Shown: positions 10,873 to 21,900 of the stretch, one piece after another
How positions within the stretch are numbered: position 1 is the first letter of the stretch
Layout: each line of letters begins with the position of its first letter
NCBI RefSeq assembly: GCF_027596085.1
Contig: NC_072458.1
Span: 1,298,501-1,362,500 of the forward strand
Direction: 5' to 3'
Length of the DNA: 64,000 nucleotides
Source of the DNA: Anoplopoma fimbria
Lineage: Eukaryota > Chordata > Actinopteri > Perciformes > Anoplopomatidae
Program-made: the position numbers and the translations under genes
The notes under the pieces: model-generated
What the model saw: the letters and a program-made list of their open reading frames with translations, nothing else
The model's database searches: none
What the model was told of the DNA's origin: nothing

Positions 10873-11794
10873 ATTTTAAAACTGTAAAATCACAAAATGC
10901 TTCATGCAGGCATTTCACAATTGTAAAATGTGCTTTATGTACACTAAATGCACTCAGATCTGTGTGCTTGTAACACTAAAAATGAGCAAAAAAAGGTAAT
11001 CTCTGTTGTCGGGTAAAAGTACCGTATTTCTTCACTTTCCCTCTTCCATTTCCCCTCCAATTTATCTTCCTCGTATCGATTTCTGGCTTTATACCATTTT
11101 TCAGAAGACCACAACCACTCAGCCATAACCTTTGGCCTGTAATGTCTCTATACCTCACAAGTAGCAGGGTTATTGCTCTTTTTTATACTAACATGCCAAC
11201 GCAGGGATATAATCATGATTTCTGGAGTCTTTTTTGCAATCCTATAAAGACATACTTACTGAAAGAAATACTTATGGTCCTCAAGGGTATATACCTTGCT
11301 CTCAATTTATTGTGAATTAACTATGAACAATGAATAAAACAGATATTGAGAAGATATTGAGCCATACGAATGTTTAGAAAACCGTGTTAATGCCATTGTA
11401 ACCAAGGTTGCACATGATGTTGCTAGCAAACAGTTTAGCCTGTAGCAATCTTGGCACAGTAACATGGAAAGAAAGTGAGGCACAGTAGAGAAAAAAATAG
11501 TATGTGTGGTAGTAAAAACATTTTTCCCCAGGATTTTTGAGTGCTTCAAATGGACTAGTGGTTCTACACATCATGAAATTGTGGATCAATATTTTGCTGT
11601 TGATTTATAACGAAGCAACCAAAAAGCAGTTTTGGCTAGAGACTCAATCGTTCCCTTATAATAGCTGGAAGGTTTTCACTGTAAAGTTGCTGTGGAAAGT
11701 GTTTCGTAACAAAGCACAGCAAAGGTTATCTGCTCAGAAACCAGTTGGTAGCACATTGCGTTAAAGAGAGAAAATGTCTAGATGAGTAGAAAGT

Positions 11795-11850
11795 GGAGTC
11801 CACCAATTTCACAGCAATCCATCGAAAAGTTTAGATATTTCCCCCAAAAT
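11795..11850 (+). repeat. short fragment of a dispersed repeat
   Basis: CACAGCAATCCATCGAAAAG followed by GATATTTC aligns loosely with 52706-52742 (ATGGCCATCCAACAGTTGTT, then GATATTTA). Both resemble a core found in many percomorph repeats. Too short for certainty. Confidence 0.4.
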
Positions 11851-12299
11851 AAGAAATATTGAATTGCTGGTGGCCCTATATGAAAAATCAAGGGGCCAAA
11901 CTAGACAAACTACCACCCACACTTGGAAGTGAGAGGAAGAAAAGGTGGATAGAAGGAAGCCTCTCCATTGACTCTTATAGCACGTACAGCATGAGGTTCT
12001 GGGAACAACTTGGAGACAAATTGACCCGCTTCTGACGAGATGGGATTGACATCAAATTTGAAGGTTGACAAGCTCCAGTTGAAGGCCGTGCTGTTTCCTG
12101 TCTGTGGTGCATTCCAAACAGGCTTTTCACTGCTGCTTCTCTTCCTCCACATCCTCTCCTTATCTTTCTTGTATCAAAGGAAGGTAGTAAGGGAAGGGTC
12201 AAAAGACTTGGGCCAATAGGAAGTTATTTGGGATGGGATATACTGTATATAAATGTAAAAATATCCCATCTGGAAAAATATAATATACAAAATAAATGA

Positions 12300-12370
12300 T
12301 ATCCTTGCTTGTCATTATCGCTGCTATTACAGAAATCTCCCTCTGGATGAATAAAGCCTTATCTTATTTG
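12300..12370 (+). mobile_element. LINE-type 3' tail fragment
   Basis: AAATCTCCCTCTGGATGAAT followed by AAAGCCTTATCTTAT is the form of many vertebrate CR1/L2/Rex1-type 3' ends (ATTTCCCTCTGGATxAATAAAG plus a short simple tail). No reverse transcriptase remains. The upstream edge is unclear. Confidence 0.5.
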
Positions 12371-13602
12371 TGAGAATTCTACTCTGGTATTTAGATTTGC
12401 CCTTCCACTGAGTGGAGAGGTGGCCATAACTGAGAACAGAATTTCATTTGAGCATTAAAAAAAGATGAATCACATCTTTCAACATTTTTTTGTGGACAGC
12501 TTTGCATTTTTTTTTTTTGACACATTATGTATAATGCATGTTCATTGAGATATGGACATATTCTGCAGGCATTATGCCTCTGGCTATGTTCATTATTTTT
12601 GTGTGTATATGTCTGTGTGTCACTGGGAAAGTGTGTGTGTGGGAATAGGTGGGAGGGCAGATGGTCTTTCTGTTGCTAAAGATTCTTGCAGTCAACAACA
12701 TAAAACACATTCATGCGCACAAAGAAAACAACAACTTCTCAAAGGTTGTAATTACATGACAAATGAGCGTTGTTTCCCAAAGTCACAGCACAGACTCTGG
12801 GCCTGGCTCAATTCACCTTCATAAGGCAAGGCAAGGTAAGGCTGGTTAAAGCAATGTTCATGCAGAGTATACACTAGTACCTATCACGCTGTGCTGGATA
12901 AATAGGCCGATAGTTTACCTCTCCCAGTTGTCCTTGCTCCTCAAGTAGCTTCTGAATGCAGCTCAGACATAAAGAACATTACTGAGAAGCAAGAGAGAAA
13001 TGCTGATAACACTTAACTATAGACCAGATCCACCCAGTTGCAACTAGAACCTGATGCCCAAACAGGTTAAATCCATAATTTACCGCCAGCTGCAGTTAAC
13101 TCGTTCAGGAAAATTAGCAGTCATGATGTTGCATGCATTGAATTGGAAACATGCAGCCACTTTAATCTTTCCTGCATCAATTAGTTTAACTGCTAGGTTG
13201 TCAGCTGTGTGTCTGCCTGTCAGGGTTTCTGCCAGTGTATTACAAGCCAGGCTTTAACAAGTGTCAGAGAGAGTGATGTGTGAAGTGTGAAGTGTATGAA
13301 GTTAGCAGTGATGGTATAGCTGTGAACATAGCAATGCAGTGAGTGTGCAGTTTATTGGTTGGGGAATAAACGGTGAATTAAGAACAGCCCTTCTGAAAAC
13401 TATGCTTGGTTCATTAGAAAATACAGTAGTGTGCAACAGCTTCCTTTTGTTGATTTAATTTGGTGAAGACAGACAGTGAGAAATCTGATAAAAGAAAAAA
13501 ACAACCTTCAAATTCTCAAAACTGTAATGATTTTATGAAGTACAGAAATCAGTACTTGGTATTGGCTATTGCCCAACTTTAAGTGCCCATGCTTGGTTAA
13601 GA

Positions 13603-13960
13603 TGTAATTGATAAATGGTTGAATTAGTTAGCTAAATGTAATAGATAAATAATGGGAATAGTTAGTTAAATGTAATAGATACATGCCTGCAATTGTTTCC
13701 GAAAAGTAATACAAAATGATGAAATAGTAAAGTAGGCTTATAAATAAATGGTGTAAATACTTATCTAAAATAAATTAATAAATAGTTCTTATGGTAAGCT
13801 TAGAGTGTTGAATTAAAATAGTAGGCTAAAAGTAATAAGAGAGTGGCTAAAATAGTTAGCTTAAAGTAATCTTTTATGGTTGAAATAGTAAGGTAAACAT
13901 AAGGGATAAATGGTTGAAATTGTTATCTTAAAGTAATGAAAAAATGATTGAAATTCTGTC
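13603..13960 (+). repeat. degenerate minisatellite, about 34-bp unit
   Basis: About eleven units follow one another. Each begins near GTAAT and carries ATAAATGGTTGAAATAGTTA followed by GCTTAAA, with many substitutions and a few length changes. Clearest units start near 13604, 13638, 13829, 13865 and 13932. No open frame is maintained across it. It is AT-rich and old. The origin could be a tandem block inside a dispersed fish repeat, since the following sequence (GTTGGGAAGCACTGCTTTAG, 14093-14112) looks like the end of one. Confidence 0.75.
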
Positions 13961-15039
13961 ACTGGTAATAGCAAGACTTTCACTAAATATTTACTACAGC
14001 TCAGTTGTATAATGAAAGTACCAAAATCTACTTTTAATTAAGGCTGGTGTTGATGAAGGGCCCACTGCCCTGTCAGATACATTAAATAGAACCGGTTGGG
14101 AAGCACTGCTTTAGAAACATGTATTCATAGCAACATATCTTGTTGAAATATTCTTTGCTTCACAAACAGTCTCCCCGATGTAGAAGTTGTCCTGAGACGT
14201 GCATCCTCATCTCCAGAGCTCTTTTGCACAAACAACAAATCCACATTTTTCCTGAACATCTTTCATTTCATAACTGTAATCAAACCCTTAAGTGTTTTAA
14301 TAGCAAATGATTACTTGCAAAACAAGATGATTTGAGAATAACAACAGTGGTATTTAAGCAGGTGTGGGGAATAAACACAGTCTAATTAGGGCAGGACACT
14401 GGGAGATTGATGTGGAAAACAGTAGAGAGATTCAGCCACCTGTTTGTTTCCTCTGCATTTTCCATCACCAGGCCCTCTCAGCACCCAGTCTGCAATCACA
14501 GGCAAGGTTAAGATATTCAACTCTAATGAAAATCAGGAAGCTGACTTCACGTCAAGCCGTATTTTATCATGCTGTGTCATATTCCATCATATCAGCATAA
14601 AATCAACTGTCGTTTGACCTCTCTGGCATTGCCACGGCAAGATTTTGGCAGAAACGTAAAAAAAAAGAGAAACTGGAGAAACAGAAGGAACTGAAGCGAA
14701 TGGATTATTATACTGACCAAAAAAAAGAACCTTGACTGTTGATGGCTGAGACTCTATGCCAGAGATGATAGTTATGAAAATGACTGGAATAGAGAGTTAA
14801 AAAAAGTTGGAATGATTAACAAGCCACTTGAAAACATCAATTTTTAGTAGCCTAACCTAAAGACAGAAGGCTGATATAATGTTGGGAATGAAAATGTCAC
14901 CATTACCAATGCCCTCAGAGGTGATCATAGACTGGCTTAGTTTTTGGGGGGTTTGGGTTGGGTTGGGGGCATAATGCAGATGGTGAAAATTAAACTGTCA
15001 CTCACTTAAAACCCTGCGATTCATAGTTACACATTTTTA

Positions 15040-15300
15040 TGAATAACAATGACGGATTGCTGCAAGAGCATGCAGGAAGATTTGATGGCTCCTGAGTAAT
15101 GATGCTCTGAGAGAAGAATCTGTTGCTGCAGTGTCATAAATTTTAAGCGCTGCAAATTTTCTCAGCTTGTGGCGTTTTACATTTCGGATCATGGCTTGAT
15201 CATGATGCAATAAGCTCCCCGCGAGTAGAACGATGCAATTGGGTCGAGAGTGCGCGCCTCTTAAAAAACATAAAAGGTAATTGATGCGCACAGATAATAT
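15040..15300. promoter_or_regulatory. candidate conserved non-coding / regulatory element
   Basis: Unique sequence with a CDX/posterior-HOX-like TCATAAA at 15134, a TTGATCATGATGCAATAA-like stretch at about 15197, and AAATTTTAAGCGCTGCAAAT around 15139. The 84-codon minus-strand frame over it has no recognisable domain. The call rests on sequence texture and motifs only. Confidence 0.28.
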
Positions 15301-17699
15301 ACTGAGTGCCGGTTGATTTGTGCTGTGCTGGGAGGTTGGAGGTCATTTCTGAGAGCTTCTCTCTGAAACATCTAAGTAGCAGGATTAAGTGGTCTCCTCA
15401 ATTAATTTGACACATGATGATTGGCTGCTTCTCTCCTTTTTATACCAGTAAAATATCACAAATTTTAAATAAAATCAGACATTAAATATCAAAACCAATA
15501 CCTTAGTACATTGCAGCTGTATGCATTAGTTACAACAATCCAGTCGACACAGGGCCATTATAGAAGCAAACACACACATGCATAGTGTTCCTACACTGAC
15601 TGCTCCCTCCAGCATGATGGAGAGCAGTGATGACAAGCAGCAACCGAGGATGGATGGATGGAGAGAGCGGTGAATTCAGCTTTGATCCCCCGGTAGGGCA
15701 CTCTGCTGGCTTTTTCGCTGAGATTTTGGTTTTTCCCCCTTCCTCCCCCTCCTCCTCCTTTTTCCTCAATCCCTTCCCCTACAATTCCCTCGCTACTGTA
15801 CAGCCACTGCACAGCACTGTTTAAATCCCTGTTGAATTCTTAAGCACTTATCACAGAGTTCAAGAGATGAAGCGGGATAGAATCGAGCGTGCATGCATGA
15901 GTGTTTGTTCAAAAGAGGTTAAACAAAGGGGAATTAGTGCAGCGTGTGTGTGTGTGCGCACTCATGTGCCTATTTATACGTGCGCGGGAATGTGTGTGTG
16001 TAAGAAAAATTACTTCTACATGCCAAAATAAAAAAGAGCAATGAGATCAGATGCCTATAGGCACAATGGTGGGAGGAGACAGAGGAAATGGAGCATTTCT
16101 TATTCCCTCCTTATCTTCATTCGAACTCGACAACCTCCTCTTTCAGATGCAAATGCAGCACAATTCAAAGAGGGGTCAACTTGTTCATCCTGTGTTTCAC
16201 GCTCTGCGCCCCAATGAATAAAGATGCAGTTCAAATGTCCGCTGCTCTAAACATGTACCACAAATGGTGATGGACATATGAGAGCACATAAGGGGGGGAG
16301 AGTGTGAAATAGAGACTGAATGGATAAAATGACTGCCAGGATAAAAGACGTCTCTGGCAAACAGCTTTCCTGTTCCAATGTCAGATGGCACTTCTAAATT
16401 TGAACCGAAGTAACACGTTGACTATTCAGATTGAGGCAGTTATTTTAAACCACTCTAACAGCATCTTCATGGGATCATCAGCAACAGCTAAAAAAAATTG
16501 GCTAAAAGACGCGGCTGTTTGCCAACATTGGCAGAGAAGGACATTTTTCTGTATTTAACCCCCATTTTGAATTAAAATGTATAGTAAACAAAGAAAGGGT
16601 AACCTGCTGACGAAACATGACAAAGAATACAGCGGGACATCAAGTTGTAATAAGATGCCTGTTACGTGGCATGCTAAGACACTACTCAGTGTCAGTATGT
16701 GATTATTTTTAATAGCAAGATTAACTTAAAGGGGCATTCCAGCAATGGAACAACAATCTGGGGGAGGTAAGTGTGAAATATGATGCCATGTATTGACAGG
16801 CAATTAGAGGATTATACAAGACACTATGACAATATAATTTAAAGACATACTTATATGATTGTACTAGTGTAATACTAAATAAAGCCCTACATGTTTTGTT
16901 TTTATTAAACCTTGTCCCTGGTATTGTAGATTTTAATGTTGAGTCTGAGTTGTAAGGACAATGAATAACTAATTGATGTCTGTTTGCATTCTTTCATTAA
17001 TTTAGTTTGAATCCTAAATTCTATAAGTTAAAAATAAATGGTGCATCAGACACTTAAGTAATGTCAAAAATATGGAAGCATCATATTTCTGCTTAATCTT
17101 GTGAGTAAAGAAGGCAAATTACTGCTGGCTTGAATTTTATCTGTGCTCACCAACCAGTGTTTGAAGGTGTTTGGATATTTTGTCTTTCTGTTTCATTTGT
17201 CAAGTGACAAATACCTTTTAAAACGTAGTTGCAGGCGAGTAGACCCCAACAGATACTGCTGATGAGTGCAGTGCTGCATTACATCGGGAAGGCATTCACA
17301 ATCCCAATAACTGTCAACATGTTTTACTCTTTATTGTGGTTGAAGCAGACCGACTGAACAATGCAGCAATAACAGCATATTTTGTACATTTCTGTGGAGC
17401 CCTGGGCTGACCGAAAATTGACTGGGAGTCAGAGTTCTAAAACTTTTCTACTTGTGTGCAAAAATTGACAAAGAAACACACAACTTTTTGATTCCATTTC
17501 AGGATAACATGTGAATTATACATGAAGGATTTTGACTTTTAAGTGTCCACAACATCTGCAGGAAATTAGGAATACGCTTGTTTTAATTGCTGAGGTCATG
17601 AATAAGCTTTGAGTTTAGCTTGAGAGGAGTGATGATGACATATTTTTTACCATTTTTAAGTTGTTAATTATTTATTCAATAATTTGTTTTGCATTTGGG

Positions 17700-18250
17700 A
17701 GTAATGATTGCTTTCTCTTGAGCAGGGTACAGGCACTGTGAGTTCAGTTCCAGCAGCATGTTTACAAAGAGCCGTCAGTTTGTCTTTACAATTAGCAAAT
17801 ATAACAAACACGCAATGATCTGCAGGGAGTATATTGAGGGAATCACTTTGATGACTGACTATCATATTTCATCAGCACTTCTCAGTTTTTCAGCTGTCAT
17901 CTCCTCAAATGCTATAATAATTTGCTGTCTTTTGTTTGCACCGTCTCCATTATGAACCAAAGCACCCTTCAACAAGCAAACCCCCCCGCATTACCTTTTG
18001 ATCAGAGCTACTCAAGAATAATTAAGCCGTGATTTACTTGTAATAGCTCTGATTAGTACGCTGATTAGCTTTTCTTTTTTTGCATTTAGTTATCAAAACC
18101 ACACCTGGTCACCTTGTGCGTGAGGCCACATGGACTACAGAAGAAACAGTCGACTAATGAGCGCACATTGTAATTAAGACCTTTGCAGTCCCTTAATGAT
18201 TAATTCTATTTAGATTATGATACGGGCAACTTTTAAATTACATGCTTGTT
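17700..18250. promoter_or_regulatory. candidate homeodomain-rich regulatory cluster
   Basis: TAATTAAG occurs at about 18019 and 18171. TGATTAGC and GATTAG occur at 18051-18069, CTAATGAG at 18154, and TTAATGATTAATTC at 18193, which contains a PBX/HOX-like TGATTAAT. A CACCTGG E-box lies near 18103. 17760-17930 is also unique and lacks repeats. The density of TAAT cores is higher than in flanking AT-rich DNA by eye. This is a candidate enhancer of a developmental gene, not a demonstrated one. Confidence 0.35.
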
Positions 18251-18377
18251 ATCCCAAAGTAAACTGTTTGCAACCAAACAAAACAAATAAATAACTGCAA
18301 CTCATATTGCTATTGATTAAATCAGATTTTCCCATTTTGGCAGTCCATCCATTTGTTCTGAGCATGAACGACTTTTC

Positions 18378-18960
18378 TTGACAATCTTTTTCTCTTTCCT
18401 TTTCCTTTTATTTGCTGTCACCATGCTTCATCTCACTTATTCATATTATTTTGTAAGAACCAAGCGAACCCGAAACCAAAATGGACATTTGACGCCATTC
18501 TCCAGAGATATCTCAGTTAAGGTGAAAATCTTGTCTTTGCTGACCTCCAGAGGTTTAACGTTCCACCTTGCTGCAGTGATGTACATGAGTTCTGCAGGAC
18601 CCTCTGAAATCACTGTCTGTTGTGGTTACTGGGGCAACATCTGACCCCACCCAACAGTGATGTAGGTAGACGAACAACAGGCTTGAAACGTTTAACCAGT
18701 TAGGGCATCAAAACACTGCTTTTCAGGCTGGTGTTAAGTTACTCTTTCATGGATAGACCTGAGACTGATAAGGATCTTCCCATCTAACGCTCTGTCAAAA
18801 AATGAATGATCAAATTTCACCAAAACATATTCAAGTTGTTACTTTTGCGCCCAGAGACACAGTGGGCTGGAAACAGTTTGTACACTGGCATTGTTTTGGA
18901 CGGTGTGTTTGGCTAACCGCTAACCGCTGACGGAACTACAAGTGTACACATTGAGTTTAC
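18378..18960 (+). repeat. possible old dispersed percomorph repeat
   Basis: Ordered phrases such as GGTTTAACGTTCCACCTTGC, TGCAGTGATGTACATGAG, CAACAGGCTTGAAACG, GGCTGGTGTTAAGTTACTC and GGATAGACCTGAGACTGATA resemble a repeat I recall from percomorph sequences. TAACCGC is duplicated at about 18915. An 88-codon open frame covers its start but ends without any known domain. Family name unknown; edges approximate. Confidence 0.4.
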
Positions 18961-21900
18961 CTTCGTGTTTTGGAAACGATTGTATGAAAAGTATTATAAT
19001 GTGATTGATGGTGCTTCAGTGTTCGTATTCATTCAATCACAAATTACAGCAGCGGTCGTTGCAGACATACCTGGCAGAGATCTGCACTCTACTGTGTGCA
19101 CCTTTCTTTCTTTTTTTTATGTCTTCTTGCTTCCCACACAAGATAAATAAAAAAAAAATCAAATGATATAAAACTTAGTTATTATTATATTAATCAGCCT
19201 ACTATATATTCATTCATTCAAGCAGAATCTTTACTTGTAATAAAGCAAAACTTTTCCACCATTGTGTGAGGCACAAAGGCAGGTCAATACACTGCTGAGA
19301 GCTCTGATTGTTAACCTCTTAAATTTAAATAGCAGTCGATGATGAATGCAACCTCTGCACCAGTCCCAATTACCAACAACACTGGACTGCATCTGCACAA
19401 TTATAGGGTTTTGTATTTTAACATTAGGTAAGCCGCTGTCAGCTTGTAAGTCATTTTAAATAGACTCTAACAAATTGAACTGCATTAAAATAGAAACATT
19501 ACTTCATCAACAATAAGAAAGTTAAACCAGGATACTTTAAAGTGATTAAATGGGTTTGGCACTTTATTTTAAGATCCAAACACTCCTTAAACTCTCTGAA
19601 AGTTGAGAGCCAGTTAGCCCTTCACAGGAGGTAGAGCTCCCCTGAACTTTAATAATGGGCCTGACAAGGAGAAGAAGAATGGATGACCATTTGTCTTCAA
19701 ACTGTTTGCCCTCTTGCTGGTGCAGTGACACAGCAGGGTATGTAATGAAGAGGGTGTGAGGCTGGACATCCAGTTTCACTCTCAGATATGTGACTCGTGG
19801 GTAATGAGATTTTTTTTTTGTGAGGGCCCCGTGTCATTCCTGCTGCCCAGCATGTGTCTGTCAGTGGCTCAAAGGAGCCGGTAATGACATTCAGCGGTCC
19901 CGCTAAGGACTGGCGATTAAGGGATTGAAGAAGCGCTGGAGCATGAACGTAAACCTTCAGTGCATAAAGCTGTGTCAAGATTGCACAATGTCCGGGGACG
20001 GCGTAGTCACTACTGCTTCATCCTGTATCATTATGTCTTCATATTTACCAGAATGAGTCAGGAAATCATCTGATGAGGCTGAAATATGGGCAGAAATTGA
20101 AGCAGAGCAGTGAGGAGGAAAGAGAGTGATGGAATGGCAAGAGCATAAAGGATGCATTCAGAGTTTGCAACTCACTGGCTTGACAATAGAATATGATGTT
20201 ATTGTAGACCCAAGGTGGAAAAATGTATTTTGCTCACCAAGATACACAAAATCAGCACAAAAAAATAACATATAAGAGAATAATTGGAGTCTTCACATTT
20301 GGATATTGCTTATCTAAATCATTGAGACATTATAGAATACATCCCTCACTTAGACCAGTGTTCAGATCACAGGTTAGTGATTTTTATTTTTACCCTACAA
20401 CATGTAAAAAGGATGAGGCGATATTCTTAATTTTTTCTTTTTGTCAACAAATCACATGTATAGGCCAAAACTCACAATGAATCCGTTTATGCCTGGGAAC
20501 TATTAAAGCACATCCCAGTCCTGGTTCCATGAATAACCAGCAGAGCACAAAATACATTTTCACTCTTGTTAAAGTAACATTTACTAAAAACTAGAATGTC
20601 CAGCTGTTGCAGGAAATCATTCACACATATATTAGTTATCCAAGTTCAAAGATTGATGTCTTCAGTGACATCTAAAGAGTTTGGGACGAAGAGTCACAGG
20701 CTGTGGAAGGAAAGCCAGAAAGTATTTAAAGACAAATAAATAACTGTACGTAGGCAGTCAAAATGTAGTATCAGTATGTCAAGTACATAATGGCAAAATC
20801 TACAGGCTATTTTCTAAAACAGCCTGGGGTGCCTTGCATAATCTAAACAAGTTTGTGATAAAGATTGCTTAAATCTAAAATACAACATTCAAACAATGTC
20901 AACCTCAGCTCAGAGAGCAATGTGGTTGTGGAATGACTTAATTGAGCTGTTGACTTCAATGTGTGAAAACAAACGTGGTGTGAGACATTGTGTCACTTAT
21001 AGTGTGCTTGCTTGGTTTTTAACAAGCTTTATTAGAATTGTCAACAAGGACAGCTGTGACCCAATAAGTCAACCAACACTTTGCAATACAAAAGATTATG
21101 GAGAATTGCTTCCAACTCTATCACTTTCTTTATCAGTGGGACAATTTTTCTATTTCATATTCCATTTTTCATCAGTAAGCAACTGGCTTTTTTCTGGCTT
21201 GTTTTTCTGACTGACATAATTTTTGCAGCGATAAGCACCCATCACAATTTCCTAAATATCCCATAAATCCTCTGGACAAGCACTAATGGCTGTCTGTGCC
21301 CTTGCTGTCAGACCTACTTTGAATTGGTGCAATGCCAACGCGATATTACCCACAATGTCCCGTGGCAGGTAGTCTGCCTTGTCTAAACAGCACTGCCCAC
21401 CAAGGTAGAAAATCAACACTGTCATCCAGGGAAATTAGGGCCACTCAGAAACACTCAAATTTGGAAGGTTTTTATTTATTTTTTTAAAATCCTGCCAGAT
21501 TCAATATCCAAAGACAGGCCTTTTAACTGGATTAGTCAGGTGTTTGGAGACAAGTGACAGTCCTGGTGGGAGCAAATTGGGTCCACCCTCTTAACGTGTT
21601 TGAGTGTAAAAAACCCTGACGTATTCTGGATGAAGCCCACAAATGAGTAATGTGCTCTTTGATTTAGATTTACACAATTTAGCACTGGAAGCAACGATCC
21701 AAGCACTGAACTCATCTTTTCCGTTCAAGATGGTGTCAGGGTTTATTAGCATAAACAGTCCTGTCATTGCTATATGTTGTGTACGCTTGCGTGAACACAC
21801 ATGGCTACTTTCTCTGGCATGCAGGTGAGGGATTTAATCAGCGGAGGACCCTCAGTGCACATTAAACTGTGATTTCTTAGCGGGGACTCTTATTACTGAA

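Larger units (their letters stand above)
10873..13602. other. non-coding sequence with small repeat remnants
   Basis: No gene is supported. 11795-11850 contains a fragment of the same old repeat type as 10036-10400 and 52690-52795 (CACAGCAATCCATCGAAAAG, then GATATTTC). 12232-12270 has a perfect 10-bp inverted repeat. 12300-12370 is a probable LINE tail. 12825-12840 has a short AAGGC run. Open frames are short and show no domains. Confidence 0.5.
13961..18377. other. non-coding, largely unique; several conserved-element-like stretches
   Basis: No gene is supported. Unique, motif-rich stretches lie at 14340-14640, 15040-15300, 17700-17960 and 17990-18250. A pyrimidine tract lies at 15735-15785 and a short GT run at 15944-15955. 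16731 onward (AAAGGGGCATTCCAGCAATG) may be the edge of an old repeat. Confidence 0.55.

Noticed and set aside
13603..13960. CRISPR-like regular array
   Set aside because: Units are contiguous and diverged without unique spacers, and the DNA is vertebrate. It is a minisatellite.
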